Source of the DNA: Aplectana chamaeleonis
Taxonomy: Eukaryota > Nematoda > Chromadorea > Rhabditida > Cosmocercidae
Length of the DNA stretch: 64,000 nt
Assembly: GCA_029168955.1 (NCBI GenBank)
Contig: JAPDOI010000066.1
Location: 89,501-153,500, forward strand
Direction of reading: 5' to 3'
The notes under the pieces: generated by a model
What the model was told of the DNA's origin: nothing
Database searches by the model: none
The model's input: only the letters and a program-made list of their open reading frames with translations
Part shown: positions 23,505 to 34,788 of the stretch, piece after piece
Layout: each line of letters opens with the position of its first letter
Numbering within the stretch: position 1 is the first letter of the stretch
Made by a program: the position numbers and the translations under genes

Positions 23505-26500
23505 TCAGTAGGAGTGTGCAGGACATCATTGTACGTGTGCAGGACCGTAGTATAAGTGGGCAGGACATCATGGGACGTGTGCAGGACCCCAGAAGGGGTG
23601 TGCAGGACGTCGTAGAATGTGTGCGGGACCTCAGTAGGAGTGTGCAGGACATCATGGAACGTGTGCAAGACCTTAGTAGGAGTGTGCAGGACATCATCGA
23701 ACGTGTTCAGGACCTTAGTAGAAGTGTGCAGGAGATCATGGGACCTGTTCAGGACCTCAGAAGGAGTGTGCAGGACATCGTGGAACGTGTGCAAGACCTT
23801 AGTAGGAGTGTGCAGGACATCATGGGACCTGTACAGGACCTCAGTAGGAGTGTGCAGGACATCATGGAACGTGTGCAAGACCTTAGTAGGAGTGTGCAGG
23901 ACATCATGGAACGTGTGCAGGATCCCAGTAGGGGTGTGCAGAACCTCAGTAGGAGTGTGCAGGACATCATGGAACGTGTGCAAGACCTTAGTAGGAGTGT
24001 GCAGGATATCATGGGACCTGTGCAGGACCTCAGTAGGAGGGTGCAGGACATCATGGAACGTGCGCAGGACCGTAGTAGGAGTGGACAGGACATCATGGGA
24101 CGTGTGCAGGACCCCAGTAGGGGTGTGTAGGAGCGTGCAGGACATCATGGGACCTGTGCAGGACCTCAGTAGGAGTGTGCAGGACATCATGGAACGTGTG
24201 CAGGACCATAGTAGGAGTGGACAGGACATCATGTGACGTGTGCAGGACCCCAGTAGGGGTGTGCAGGACGTCGTAGAATGTGTGCAGGACCTCAGTAGGA
24301 GTGTGCAGGACATCATGGAACGTGTGCAAGACCTTAGTAGGAGTGTGCAGGACATCATGGGACCTGTGCAGGACCTTAGTAGGAGTGTGCAGGACATCAT
24401 GGAACGTGTGCAAGACCTTAGTAGGAAAGTGCAGGACATCATGGGACCTGTGCAGGACCTCAGTAGGAGTGTGCAGGACATCATGGGACCTGTGCAGGAC
24501 CTCAGTAGGAGCGTGCAGGACATCATGGAACGTGTGCAAGACCTTAGTAGGAGTGTGCAGGACATCATGGGACCTGTGCAGGACCTCAGTAGGAGTGTGC
24601 AGGACATCATGGAACGTGTGCAGGACCGTATTAGGAGTGGACAGGACATCATGGGACGTGTGCAGGACCCCAGTAGGGGTGTGCAGGACGTCGTAGAATG
24701 TGTGTGACCTCAGTAGGAGTGTGCAGGACATCATGGAACGTGTGCAAGACCTTAGTAGGAGTGTGCAGGACATCATGGGACCTGTGCAGGACCTCAGTAG
24801 GAGTGTGCAGGACATCATGGAACGTGTGCAGGACCGTAGTAGGAGTGGACAGGACATCATGGGACGTGTGCAGGACCCCAGTAGGGGTGTGCAGGACGTC
24901 GTTGAATGTGCGCAGGATGTTAGTAGGAGTGTGCAGGACATCATGGAACGTGTGCAAGACCATAGAAGGAGTGTGCAGGACATCATGGGACCTGTGCAGG
25001 ACCTCAGTAGAAGTGTGCAGGACATCATGGAACGTGTGCAGGACCGTAGTAGGAGTGGGCAGGACATCATGGGACGTGTGCAGGACCCCAGTAGGGGTGT
25101 GCAGGACGTCGTAGAATGTGTGCGGGACCTCAGTAGGAGTGTGCAGCACATCATGGATCGTGTGCAAGACCTTAGTAGGAGTGTGCAGGACATCATGGGA
25201 CCTGTGCAGGACCTCAGTAGGACTGTGCAGGACATCATGGGACCTGTGCAGGACCTCAGTAGAAGTGTGCAGGACATCATGAAACGTGTGCAAGACCTTA
25301 GTAGGGGTGTGCAGGACATCATGGGACCTATGCAGGACCTCAGTAGGAGTGTGCAGGACATCATGGGACCTGTGCAGGACCTCAGTAGGAGTGTGCAGGA
25401 CATCATGGATCGTGTGCAAGACCTTAGTAGGAGTATGCAGGACACCATGGGACCTGTGCAGGACCTCAGTAGGAGTGTGCAGGACATCATTGTACGTGTG
25501 CAGGACCGTAGTATAAGTGGGCAGGACATCATGGGACGTGTGCAGGACCCCAGAAGGTGTGCAGGACGTCGTAGAATGTGTGCGGGACCTCAGTAGGAGT
25601 GTGCAGGACATCATGGAACGTGTGCAAGACCTGAGTAGGAGTGTGCACGACATCATGGGACCTGTGCAGGACCTCAGGAGGAGTGGGCAGGACATCATGG
25701 AACGTGTGCAGGACCGTAGTAGGAGTGGACAGGACATCATGGGACGTGTGCAGGACCCCAGTAGGGGTGTGCAGGACGTCGCTGAATGTGCGCAGGACCT
25801 TAGTAGGATTGTGCAGGACATCATGGATCGTGTGCAAGACCTTAGTAGGAGTGTGCAGGACACCATGGGACCTGTGCAGGACCTCAGTAGGAGTGTGCAG
25901 GACATCATTGTACGTGTGCAGGACCGTAGTAGAAGTGGGCAGGACATCATGGGACGTGTGCAGTACCCCAGAAGGGGTGTGCAGGACATCATGGGACCTG
26001 TGCAGGACCTCAGTAGAGGTGCAGGACATCATGGATCGTGTGCAAGACCTTAGTAGGAGTGTGCAGGACACCATGGGACCTGTGCAGGACCTCAGTAGAG
26101 TGTGCAGGACATCATTGTACGTGTGCAGGACCGTAGTAGAAGTGGGCAGGACATCATGGGACCTGTGCAGTACCCCAGAAGGGGTGTGCAGGACATCATG
26201 GGACCTGTGCAGGACCTCAGTAGGAGTGTGCAGGACATCATGGATCGTGTGCAAGACCTTAGTAGGAGTGTGCAGGACACCATGGGACCTGTGCAGGACC
26301 TCAGTAGGAGTGTGCAGGACATCATTGTACGTGTGCAGGACCGTAGTATAAGTGGGCAGGACATCATGGGACGTGTGCAGGACCCTAGAAGGGGTGTGCA
26401 GGACTTCATGGGACCTGTGCAGGACCTCAGTAGGGATGTGCAGGACATTATGGATCGTCTGCAAGACCTTAGTAGGAGTGTGCAGGACACCATGGGACCT

Positions 26501-27275
26501 GTGCAGGACCTCAGTAGAGGTGTGCAGGACATCATTGTACGTGTGCAGGACCGTAGTAGAAGTGGGCAGGACATCATGGGACGTGTGCAGGACCCCAGAA
26601 GGGGTGTGCAGGACATCATGGGACCTGTGCAGGACCTCAGTAGGGGTGTGCAGGACATCATGGATCGTGTGCAAGACCTTAGTAGGAGTGTGCAGGACAC
26701 CATGGGACCTGTGCAGGACCTCAGTAGGAGTGTGCAGGACATCATTGTACGTGTGCAGGACCGTAGTAGAAGTTGGCAGGACATCATGGGACGTGTGCAG
26801 TACCCCAGAAGGGGTGTGCAGGACGTCGAAGAATGTGTGCAGGATCTCAGTAGGAGAGTGCAGGACATCATGGAACGTGTGCAGGACCTTAGTAGGAGTG
26901 TGCAGGACACCATGGGACCTGTGCAGGACCTCAGTAGGAGTGTGCAGGACATCATTGTACGTGTGCAGGACCGTAGTATAAGTGGGCAGGACATCATGGG
27001 ACGTGTGCAGGACCCCAGAAGGGGTGTGCAGGACGTCGTAGAATGTGTGCGGGACCTCAGTAGGAGTGTGCAGGACATTATGGGACCTGTGCAGCATCCC
27101 ATTAGGGGTGTGCAGGACGTCGTATAATGTGTGCAGGACCTCAGTAGGAGTGTTCAGGACATTATGGGACCTGTGCAGGACCCCAGAAGGGGTGTGCAGG
27201 ACGTCGTAGAATGTGTGCAGGACCTTAGTAGGAGTGTGCAGAACATCAAAGGACGTGCGCAGGACCTCCGTTTAA
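23505..27275. repeat. Minisatellite of 21-bp monomers paired into 42-bp units (copy 1)
   Basis: About 180 monomers of the form GTGTGCAGGAC plus ten variable bases. They alternate between types such as ACATCATGGAAC and CTCAGTAGGA endings. Recurrent blocks (CCGTAGTAGGA, then GTGGACAGGAC, then CCCCAGTAGGG, then GTCGTAGAAT) mark a higher-order order. Twenty-one is divisible by three, so every frame is nearly open. The longest frames (522 residues minus, 341 plus) have no non-repeat domain. One plus frame is a regular heptad (VQDLSRS VQDIMER). Confidence 0.97.
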
Positions 27276-27605
27276 TGTCCAGGACACCGTATGCAAGTCA
27301 TGCCTCCGAATCAACAAGAGCGATAGGCAATTGCGCCAGAACAAGGCTATTGTAATCTCACTCGAGTTGGCTCTAAAATTTTCTAAGTTCTGACTCCGAA
27401 TTCGCTACATCTTCACTACCGCTGGTGTTGTTTTTCTGCTTGTAGTCCAGGCAGATCCTCAACTGCTGAACTCTGGAGGAGGACTGTGACACACCGCTCT
27501 TCACTTCTTTTATCTTTATCATTGATCAATTGGGTATCATCAAATTTGTTTAAGAGAGCCGAATAACATCATTCCTAAGGTTACGGTAGTCCTATTCTAG
27601 CGCAC

Positions 27606-28050
27606 TTAACTATCGTTCGTGCTGGAAATCAATTTCCATTTTTCAGGCTCAATTTTATGATTGAGCCCGGTAGACCACACTGGTAAACTTTGGCGCGTCA
27701 AAAATGTTGGACGATGAGGTTGGAAGGCGTCAAAGATTAATATCCGCCACCAATTCTCACCAGTCATCTAGCACTTTTTCCTAGAATGTTGGTGCGACCG
27801 TAAGACAACAGGAAAAATAGTTACGGCACGAACTCCACATGCAAAAAAACTCTGAAAATGATTTTGGCGCGAAATTCAAATTCGTATTTACAATGTGTTC
27901 CGATTGACTTTTCTTTAATGAAAAAGGGAGTTGAAAGAAGAATGAAGGTTTTTCATGGGCCCCTTCAACATTTTCGTTCACTAGAGGGGCCAAGCTACGC
28001 AAAAACATGAAAAAATGATATACGGTTTTCTGCGCGTACGATGTATTTAA
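27606..28050. mobile_element. TTAA insertion with a family-G-like right terminus
   Basis: The paralogous empty site at 36.74 kb reads GCGCACTTAACTAACGTTCT. Here TTAA occurs at 27606-27609 and again at 28047-28050, enclosing 437 bp. The right end (GGTTTTCTGCGCGTACGATG) resembles family G. The left end CTATCGTTCGTGCTGG is a diverged partner and also matches the nine bases after the right TTAA. A 13-bp duplication is therefore an alternative reading. Confidence 0.75.
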
Positions 28051-28149
28051 CTATCGTTCTTGTTCCGAATCAGACATATGGGCCGGCGCAGACGAGCCAC
28101 GTCAGCAAGAACCGGTGAAGTTTGGCTAGAGCGACTGACCCTGGGTCTA

Positions 28150-28318
28150 TCCTAGACGGGGTGAGATGAAAAATTCTGATAAAAGATGTCTGATACTGCT
28201 ATCAATCATTGTTTTTATAGAAACTTCATGAAAATACTCCGACTGGTAGCCTTACCAATGGGTGGTTCATTTCACTTCTGTCTTGAATGGTGGGTGCCCC
28301 CCTCTCCCTCGTCTAGGA
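28150..28318. mobile_element. Poly-G/poly-C-ended short element, copy 1
   Basis: Ends CCTAGACGGGG and CCCCCCTCTCCCTCGTCTAG. The core matches 36835-37027, including GATAAAAGATG and CTATCAATCATT. Confidence 0.75.
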
Positions 28319-28544
28319 TTGTGCCCCAACCCTGTACAATTGGGTCATTTTAAAACTCATTTCTTCATTTTCTCGACTTTTAAATTCAAAAAGTATATGC
28401 CTTGTATCTTGTCTGTAGGAAGCCGCGTTGCAACTATTATCTTGCAATCCTAGCAGCTGTTTCTTCATTTCTACCACTATGTTTCAAAGAAAACAACTTG
28501 CCTTTCAGAGCTTGACGATATTGTAGAAGGAAACCCTTGTAAAA

Positions 28545-29357
28545 AGTTGTGAAATTTCTGAAAGTTGGGCTCCGCAGAAAAGGTCAAGGATTTGGCATTG
28601 CTCCTAAATGTCGTGAAATTGTCTTATTGGATTTGGCTCTCAACTTGATTTTTCAAATGTAGTGAAATTGTCGAATTGATTTGGCTGTGATGATACTATA
28701 TGCAGATAACATAATCATTAAATGTAGTGAAATTGTTGCAAACGGATTTGGCAGGAGCTCTATCAATTATCACAGTCAAATCATGCGTCAGAAGGTCCTC
28801 TGGCGAGCGAATGAAGACAAAAAGAAAAAAATAATATTCCTCAGTCAACAATGCTGAACGAAACGTGGCCTTATGGGCTAGAATTAAGGTTTCCAAATGC
28901 TAGTCTGCCTTTTCAGTGTGGCCTTTTCAGGTACCAGACCTCCCTCACCGATGAGATAAAATTCATGAAAACGAAATCTAACGCAATTTACTCGCTACTG
29001 ACTATGTCTTCGTGTCCTCAACGCTTTCACGGTTCGCATTGTATAGAAACGTTTTGCTGCTAGGTTTATTCCTGTTCTCATTCGATTCAATATGCGCTCC
29101 AAGGAAAACCCCTTCTGACGCGTGATTTGACTGTGATAATTGATAGAGCTCCTGCCAAATCCGTTTGCAACAATTTCACTACATTTAATGATTATGTTAT
29201 CTGCATATAGTATCATCACAGCCAAATCAATTCGACAATTTCACTACATTTGAAAAATCAAGTTGAGAGCCAAATCCAATAAGACAATTTCACGACATTT
29301 AGGAGCAATGCCAAATCCTTGACCTTTTCTGCGGAGCCCAACTTTCAGAAATTCAAG
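28545..29357. repeat. Large palindrome of the composite element, copy 1
   Basis: Arms 28545-28792 and 29110-29357 differ at few positions; an 86-bp stretch around GGCAGGAGCTCTATCAATTA has one mismatch. Each arm has repeated AAATGTRGTGAAATTGT followed by GATTTGGC. The 317-bp spacer is inverted relative to the other copy. Confidence 0.95.
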
Positions 29358-30173
29358 AATTTGTTTTTCTTCTCCTTTATTGTTTTTGAACTGCATCGGC
29401 AGAGAAACTTCTAATGAAAAACCAAAATGCAAAAAAAAATCACGAAAGAGAAATTTTCACATACCCGTATAGTAAGGTGCGGTAAAAGCCAAAACGCAAC
29501 GAAAAAATGGAACAATAGAGCATGAGCGCTTCTGCCTGATCGAGACATCTATAAAAACATGAATAAGTGCAACTATTCAGATCAGGTGCAGCATGAGAAA
29601 TCATATATAAAGGTGTAACCGGAGAAAACAAAGATGAGAAAGAAGGGAGCGAGAAATCAACGCGAGAAAAAAGCTTTATGCAGGGCATTGGCGACAAGAA
29701 ATGTGCGCCGTCGCCGACATGTTCTTTGTACCCACGTAACCAGCGCCCTTCCGACAGAGGAAGCCGACTGCCCGCTGACACTCCGCGGGAAGTCGGGAGA
29801 ACCTCTCTCTCAACGGGAAGTGGGGTGCTGTGCCACGCTCACGAAATTGGGGCCGCGCGAAGTCGACTAGCCCGACTTGGCCGGCGGGAAGTGGGCTGTT
29901 TCTATCTGAGCACCCGAGTCACGGGGTGCTTGCCTGTGTCAATTTGCAGGCAGCGTTGAGGAGCGTCGAGAGGCGCACAACAGCGGGATCACCCGCCCTC
30001 GCCACGTATGAACGTTGCCCTAGGAAGTGATCAAACACCTCGGCAGAACATGAAAGCACCCTACAATCAGTCTCAGTGTCCTATTCCCCAGCATAAGGTC
30101 CTAACAAAGAAGCTCGAAACCTTCAGGATAACACTCCTCATACAACAACTTAGAGCAAAGACTATTTGGCACT
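29358..30173. other. Unassigned; GC-rich block at 29.63-30.03 kb
   Basis: The block contains GGGAAGTCGGGAGAACC, CGGGAAGTGGGGTGCTG and GCGGGAAGTGGGCTG, a loosely repeated GCGGGAAGTGGG theme. Overlapping open frames of 66-107 residues run to 30331 and I recognise none. Confidence 0.4.
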
Positions 30174-30355
30174 ATCCTAGATGGGGGGGGCACTCAGGAA
30201 TCAAGTCAGAAAAGAAAAATCCACCGATCGGCAACGCTACCAATCGACGTATTTCTACAGAATTTTTATGGCAACAATGCTTGGCAGCAAAATCAAGCAT
30301 TTGTTGTGAGCTTTTTTGTTCATTTCTATGAGTAAATCTTGGGTACCCTCGCCGG
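30174..30355. mobile_element. Poly-G/poly-C-ended short element, copy 2
   Basis: Starts CCTAGATGGGGGGGGCACTC. The interior matches 38707-38897 (ATTTCTACAGAATTT, TTTCTATGAGTAAATCTTGGG). The right poly-C end is degraded to GTACCCTCGCCGGGC. Confidence 0.8.
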
Positions 30356-30604
30356 GCAAAGATAGAGCCGACTATTTATTTAACTAAGAGAGCCACACCA
30401 CCACCCTTTTGTGAGTTCTGGCACATTTAAGCAGATCAAACTGAGAGCATAAACCACCAAATAGCGAAACACTAGTAACGAGTGGGATAAGCCATGTCTC
30501 CGACAGCGCTATAAAGCCAAGACTAGGATTTGCTGTGTGAATTGTAGGGGACCAATATGCTTATGCTCTTATCCAGCTTAACCCCCCCCCCATAAGGTTC
30601 ACTC

Positions 30605-30765
30605 GAATTGGCTCTAAAGTCCCTTCCATAGTTTGCCGGCCGACGCCGGATGACTCTTTATCAAGTTTCATAAGTCAAGATAGATAAGATGGATAGGATA
30701 GGGTAGATAGATATTACACATTCGATAACGAGTGGTCCGACGTGGGTCGGGCAAGGGTGAAATAG
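30605..30765. repeat. Inverted copy of the 11513-11665 repeat
   Basis: Carries CATAGTTTGCCGGCCGACG, GATAGATAAGATGGATAGGA and ACGAGTGGTCCGACG, the reverse complement of 11513-11665. Confidence 0.75.
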
Positions 30766-31355
30766 GCTCAATACTTTTAAAGTTTCGATTGGATTTCTTT
30801 ATATATTGAGCACCGGTGGTGCTGTTTCCCTACTTTCGAGCCCCCGCAGAGCCTCACAAGGGAAGCGTTTAGAGTGGTGAACGCATCCGCCAAAACGACT
30901 AGTATCGTTAGTATCTCTAGGGGCTCAATAGTAAAACTGCGCCGTATCCGGCCCCGAGCTGCAAGTTCCAAGAAGTTACAAGCCTAGAAAGGTAGTTTTT
31001 TTTGCGCATTTTGTACTCTCCAAAAAAGACATTAATCGTTCGAAAATTTGGAAACGGACCTCATAAATGTGTTCACCGCCCAAAAGTACACTCCTGAGCA
31101 AAATTTGGGCGTAGGCGCATCTTCCATACTTTGTCCAGACTGACAGCGTTTTGGACTTGCACGGGTTTTTGGTTGGGCGTTTATTTACACCGATTAGAGG
31201 GCTCTGGAAGCGTTTCAGAAAAATATCCCAGATCTGAGTTAAAATTCCCCCCGGGGAGTTCTTTGAGGGCGCTGATCACAATTCTGTGGTTTATTAGTCG
31301 ATGTTTCAAAGTTTTCGACTAATTACGGTCGAAGCTGCCCAACCGTGAAAAGTTT

Positions 31356-31655
31356 TGAAAAGCACGCTCATGCCGATCAGTGGACGAAGTAACCCCCTTT
31401 AAAAAAATTTCAAGTGTCAGCTTTGATATGAGCACATCGTACTAGCCAACAAACAAGCTTGCAAAATTTCGACCTCCTCAGCCACTCCCCAGTGGCTTCT
31501 CGAAAAGAGCGGTGTCTGAATGAATGCATACCGCTCCTCTTCCCTTTTATACCCCGGATGTTATGAGCGTGTATTATCCGTTATCATGTTTTGTTCAGAA
31601 ATGGTTACGGTAGCTCGACGTCCAAATAATCGGTATGAGCGTTATCGTGCTCTTT
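31356..31655. mobile_element. 8-bp-TSD (hAT-like) short element, diverged copy
   Basis: AAAAGCACGCTCATGCCGATC at the left, with an interior matching 48953-49257 (ATGAGCACATCGTA, GAATGAATGCATACCGCTCC). The right terminus is altered, and target duplications are not visible. It runs into a palindrome at about 31640-31870. Confidence 0.75.
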
Positions 31656-31870
31656 CGGATTAGACGACCCACTAAACAATACAATGAAAATTAGCTACTG
31701 TTTGGGCTTGACCGACCGCTCGGTTGGTCACATCAGACAGTACAGTGTGTTTGAAAACATCGAATCATTCGACGGCTCCAGCGGGATGAGCATTTCTCAT
31801 GAAATTTCTCTAGTGGATCGTCTATTTCGAAAGAGCACCAGCGTTATAATAAAATTTTGAAGGAAATGTG
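31640..31870. repeat. Inverted repeat around 31.75 kb
   Basis: GCGTTATCGTGCTCTTTCGG, then GACGACCCACTA, is inverted as TAGTGGATCGTC ... CGAAAGAGCACCAGCGTTAT. Confidence 0.75.
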
Positions 31871-31900
31871 TCTCAAAATCATTCTCTGAGGGTTACTGTG

Positions 31901-32185
31901 CTTATCTGGGCCAAATTCCGGTCCGCAATTGCGTCTCGACACGCTTTGCGGCCGCACGCGCTCGAGTCAGTTGGGTTTCCAGCGCCAAAGCCGACTCGAT
32001 GCGGCTTTTTTATACAGTTTTCTCCAATTTTCTAAAGTTTCCAGTTTCCAAAACCCACCTTGAGTCAACAAATCGGCGGCTGCGGCGCTGGAACCTCTAC
32101 CGATTTGGAAGTGCGCGGTCGCAAAGCGTGTCGAGACGCAATTGCGGACCGGAATTTGGCCCAGAGAAGCACTGTACTTGGAGTG
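31901..32185. repeat. Inverted repeat, about 90-bp arms
   Basis: GGCCAAATTCCGGTCCGCAA and GCGTCTCGACACGCTTTGC are repeated inversely at 32115-32165, together with the GCGCTGGAA/TTCCAGCGC blocks. Confidence 0.85.
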
Positions 32186-32444
32186 CCAAACACGAATCTG
32201 GAGTCCGCTCATCGATCTTTCGCATTTTTAGGTAGATTACGGTGGGTATACGGCAGTTTGGTCGAAAGCTCAGATTTTACTCAAAATTTGTATACTGCGG
32301 TTATTCGTAGTGGAGAATACGAATTTAACGTCCGTTCGTCGATTTTCAAAATACTAAGGTGGGTTTCAACCCCTAAAGGACATGTTACCTACCGTAACCT
32401 ACAGTAAACCTCGAAATTTTGACAAATGGACTCCAGATTCGTAT

Positions 32445-33130
32445 TCACCACCCTAGATTACCCCTACATACAAGTTTTGGGCTTAATCTGAGAAAACTTT
32501 TCGAAACTCCCAAAAGTGCCCTTGATTTTTCGCGAAGAAAAAATAATAGAAGAAAAAATATAACCAGCAGCCGACACCTCGGGATTTCCCTCCTGTGAGG
32601 AACTGTGGTGCACCGTCGAAATAGGGGCAAAGCTGATTCCCAGCTCCCCTCCCAAATACCCGATACACGACAGATTTAGCCTCCACGCAGAAGGTTTCCT
32701 CCCTTGAGCGACGGAGCAGCCGCAGGCTGCACCGTCCAAATAGGATTAATCCTGATTTCCACTCCCGAAATACCCTATCCACGTTGATATGACCAACCCA
32801 GCCGTTGATCACTTCGAATGAATGGCTAGTGCGATGGTATCATACCGCACTTTCAATATGTCCGGTCCGGCATTTCTCCTCCAGTCGATACTGGTCGTTT
32901 TCGCAGATGAGTTTACCACTTTGGACACTTCCCTTGTCAGCTGCTGACCCCTGGAGAAAAACGGTAAGTGAATGGAGACACACCGATCACTTCTCCTTTT
33001 ATCCCTACCGTTTATCAATTGGGTATCATCAATTTTGTTTACGAGAGCCGTACGGGGAGGGGGGGGGGAGGTGGGTCGTATAACATTATCCCTCACGTTC
33101 GCGCGATATTGTGTGCTTCGGAGCTGTCAA
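32445..33130. repeat. Dispersed repeat shared with 62815-63100
   Basis: CCACCCTAGATTACCCCTAC and GGTCGTTTTCGCAGATG recur near 62819 and 63030. The block GTCCGGCATTTCTCCTCCA matches the right end of the element at 47319-48033. No gene recognised. A poly-G tract lies at 33057-33070. Confidence 0.65.
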
Positions 33131-33339
33131 AGTTGTCATACTGCTTGATGGAGTAGGGAATCGTAATTTCCGAGAAACTTAGCAATAACTCTAATGAGGG
33201 ATCGGAACCGACACCATGTCGCTGGGGACTCTTCGAGTAATGTATTCCTGGCGTTGAGCTTCAAGCTTTGTCGGACGTCTGAGCGAGCACCGGCGTTAAG
33301 TAATCTGGGACCCAGCACGAACTTTAAGCTAGGGTCTGG

Positions 33340-33500
33340 TTAAATTCCTAGTGAACTATTAATTTCGATTATCACTAGCAGCGGAGCGGCGGGCCTCGGT
33401 GAAATATAACTAGTGATAAGGAGGTTTTGACGAAAAAGCCACCGCTCTGCGCTGTTATAACCGAAAACAGGAGTTCACTTGAAATGAGCCAGAGTATGCA
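33340..33500. repeat. Family S dispersed repeat, inverted copy
   Basis: Reverse complement of the 15516-15660 repeat, including ATCACTAGCAGCGGAGCGG and GGAGGTTTTGACGAAAAAGC. Confidence 0.85.
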
Positions 33501-33792
33501 TGCAGCTGGTCAGCCTAGCTGATTGGAAATCCGTCGAAATCAATGTTTAGCACTATGGAGGGTACTAACCTGGGCTTTTTCGTCAGAAGATAGAAGAAGT
33601 TTTTTGCAAAATTCTAGTGCGGTGTGGCATTGAGTGCGGTTTGGTTTTCATGCAGCAGGCTAGGAGCAAGGTTTCAATCATCGCTACACCATGGGAAAAG
33701 CAATCACAGTTCAAGATCAATCCGAACTTCTGACTCCGTTCCTGATATTCTTGGCCCTGGGAATCGTTGTCGGTCTCATATTAGCTTATTGT

Positions 33793-33808
33793 GGTGCGCG
33801 CGAAGCAA
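33793..33808. repeat. Degenerate relic of the GCGAAGC hairpin
   Basis: TGGTGCGCGCGAAGCA resembles the left arm and loop of the hairpins at 23421 and 52127, but its right arm is lost. It lies upstream of the second minisatellite copy, as in the other two composites. Confidence 0.5.
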
Positions 33809-33917
33809 TCTACATATGTGTGCAACTGCAAGAATCTACATATGTGTGCAACTTTTCGTCCTAACTGGTCCCCGCTTTCTGAAGTTATGGTTTCTCAAAG
33901 TACGCAAAAACGTTCTC

Positions 33918-34157
33918 CACCACCGCCTCCGCCTCCGCCTCTGCCTCCGCCTCCGCCTCCGCCTCCTCCGCCTCCGCCTCCGCCTCCGCCTCCGCCCCCG
34001 CCCTCGCCTCCGCCTCCGCCTCCGCCTCCGCCTCCCCCTCCGCCTCCGCCTCCGCCTCCGCCTCCGCCTCCGCCTCCGCCTCCGCCTCCGCCTCCGCCTC
34101 CACCTCCACCTCCACCTCCACCTCCACATCCACCTCCACCTCCACCTCCACCTCCGT
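33918..34157. repeat. (CCTCCG)n / (CCACCT)n hexanucleotide array
   Basis: About 40 hexamers, CCTCCG first and CCTCCA at the right end. Six-base period keeps six frames open, giving poly-Pro, Arg-Leu and Glu-Ala translations that are not supported as protein. The minus strand GGAGGC repeat has regularly spaced GG pairs. Confidence 0.98.
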
Positions 34158-34536
34158 CCGTCGAATTCCATTTTTCCGGAAAGCGTGGACCAAATCGCTT
34201 GAAAATTTGTGACTAGAGGTACTCGGCCACGGGAATGCCCAAAATAATTGGCAGAACTCACCATAATGACTTCCGGGCATCTAACGGGCGGTTCAAACAC
34301 GGTAACCGACCTCTCAGGATTAGTTTATGAAAATGATGGGTTTTTTTCGTTATCAATCATTGTTTTCTTAGACTCCATATAAACACCTTGCTCTCTATGG
34401 TGGTGTACTTCAAACGTCCGGCTCGGAAGAGGATGCTGTGCGGAAGAGATCTTCTTGAGCGCGGCGCGTATTCGTTCCATACGCACCATCGATAAGAAGG
34501 CGTCGCAGGGTGTGCTGAAGCGTCGGTTGACTATGC

Positions 34537-34788
34537 GAGACCGCACTAGGAGTATGCAGGACGTCAGGGAACTACAGCATGACCTCAGTAAGGGTGTGCA
34601 GGACGTCGCAGAATGTGTGCAGAACCTCAGTAGGAGTGTTCATTACTTCATGGAGCGTGTGCAGGACCCCAGTTGGGGTGTGCAGGACGTCGTAGAATGT
34701 GTGCAGGACCTCAGTAGAAGTGTGCAAGACAGAGTGTGCAGGACATCAAGGAACTTGTGCAGGACCCTAGTAATGGTGTGCAGGACGA
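34537..34788. repeat. Minisatellite, copy 2, left part
   Basis: Same 21-bp monomers as the 23.5-27.3 kb array (GTGTGCAGGACGTCG, CCTCAGTAGGAGTGT). It continues at 36055 after a TA-flanked insertion. Confidence 0.9.

Larger units (their letters stand above)
27276..28540. repeat. Downstream region of the composite element, duplicated at 36396-37265
   Basis: Shares AAAATTTTCTAAGTTCTGAC, GATCAATTGGGTATCATCAA and CATATGGGCCGGCGCAGACG with 36396-37265, in the same order and orientation. This copy has an extra 437 bp (27610-28046) that the other lacks. Confidence 0.88.

Noticed and set aside
23270..27127. Long open frames (up to 522 residues, both strands) as a giant repeat protein
   Set aside because: A 21/42-bp period leaves every frame open, and frames on both strands are comparably long. 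There is no non-repeat domain, start context or splice evidence.
32809..33096. Minus-strand 95-residue frame as a gene
   Set aside because: Lies in a dispersed repeat also present near 63.0 kb and overlaps equal frames on the other strand.
33624..34300. Poly-proline, Arg-Leu and Glu-Ala proteins
   Set aside because: Translations of a CCTCCG hexamer array.
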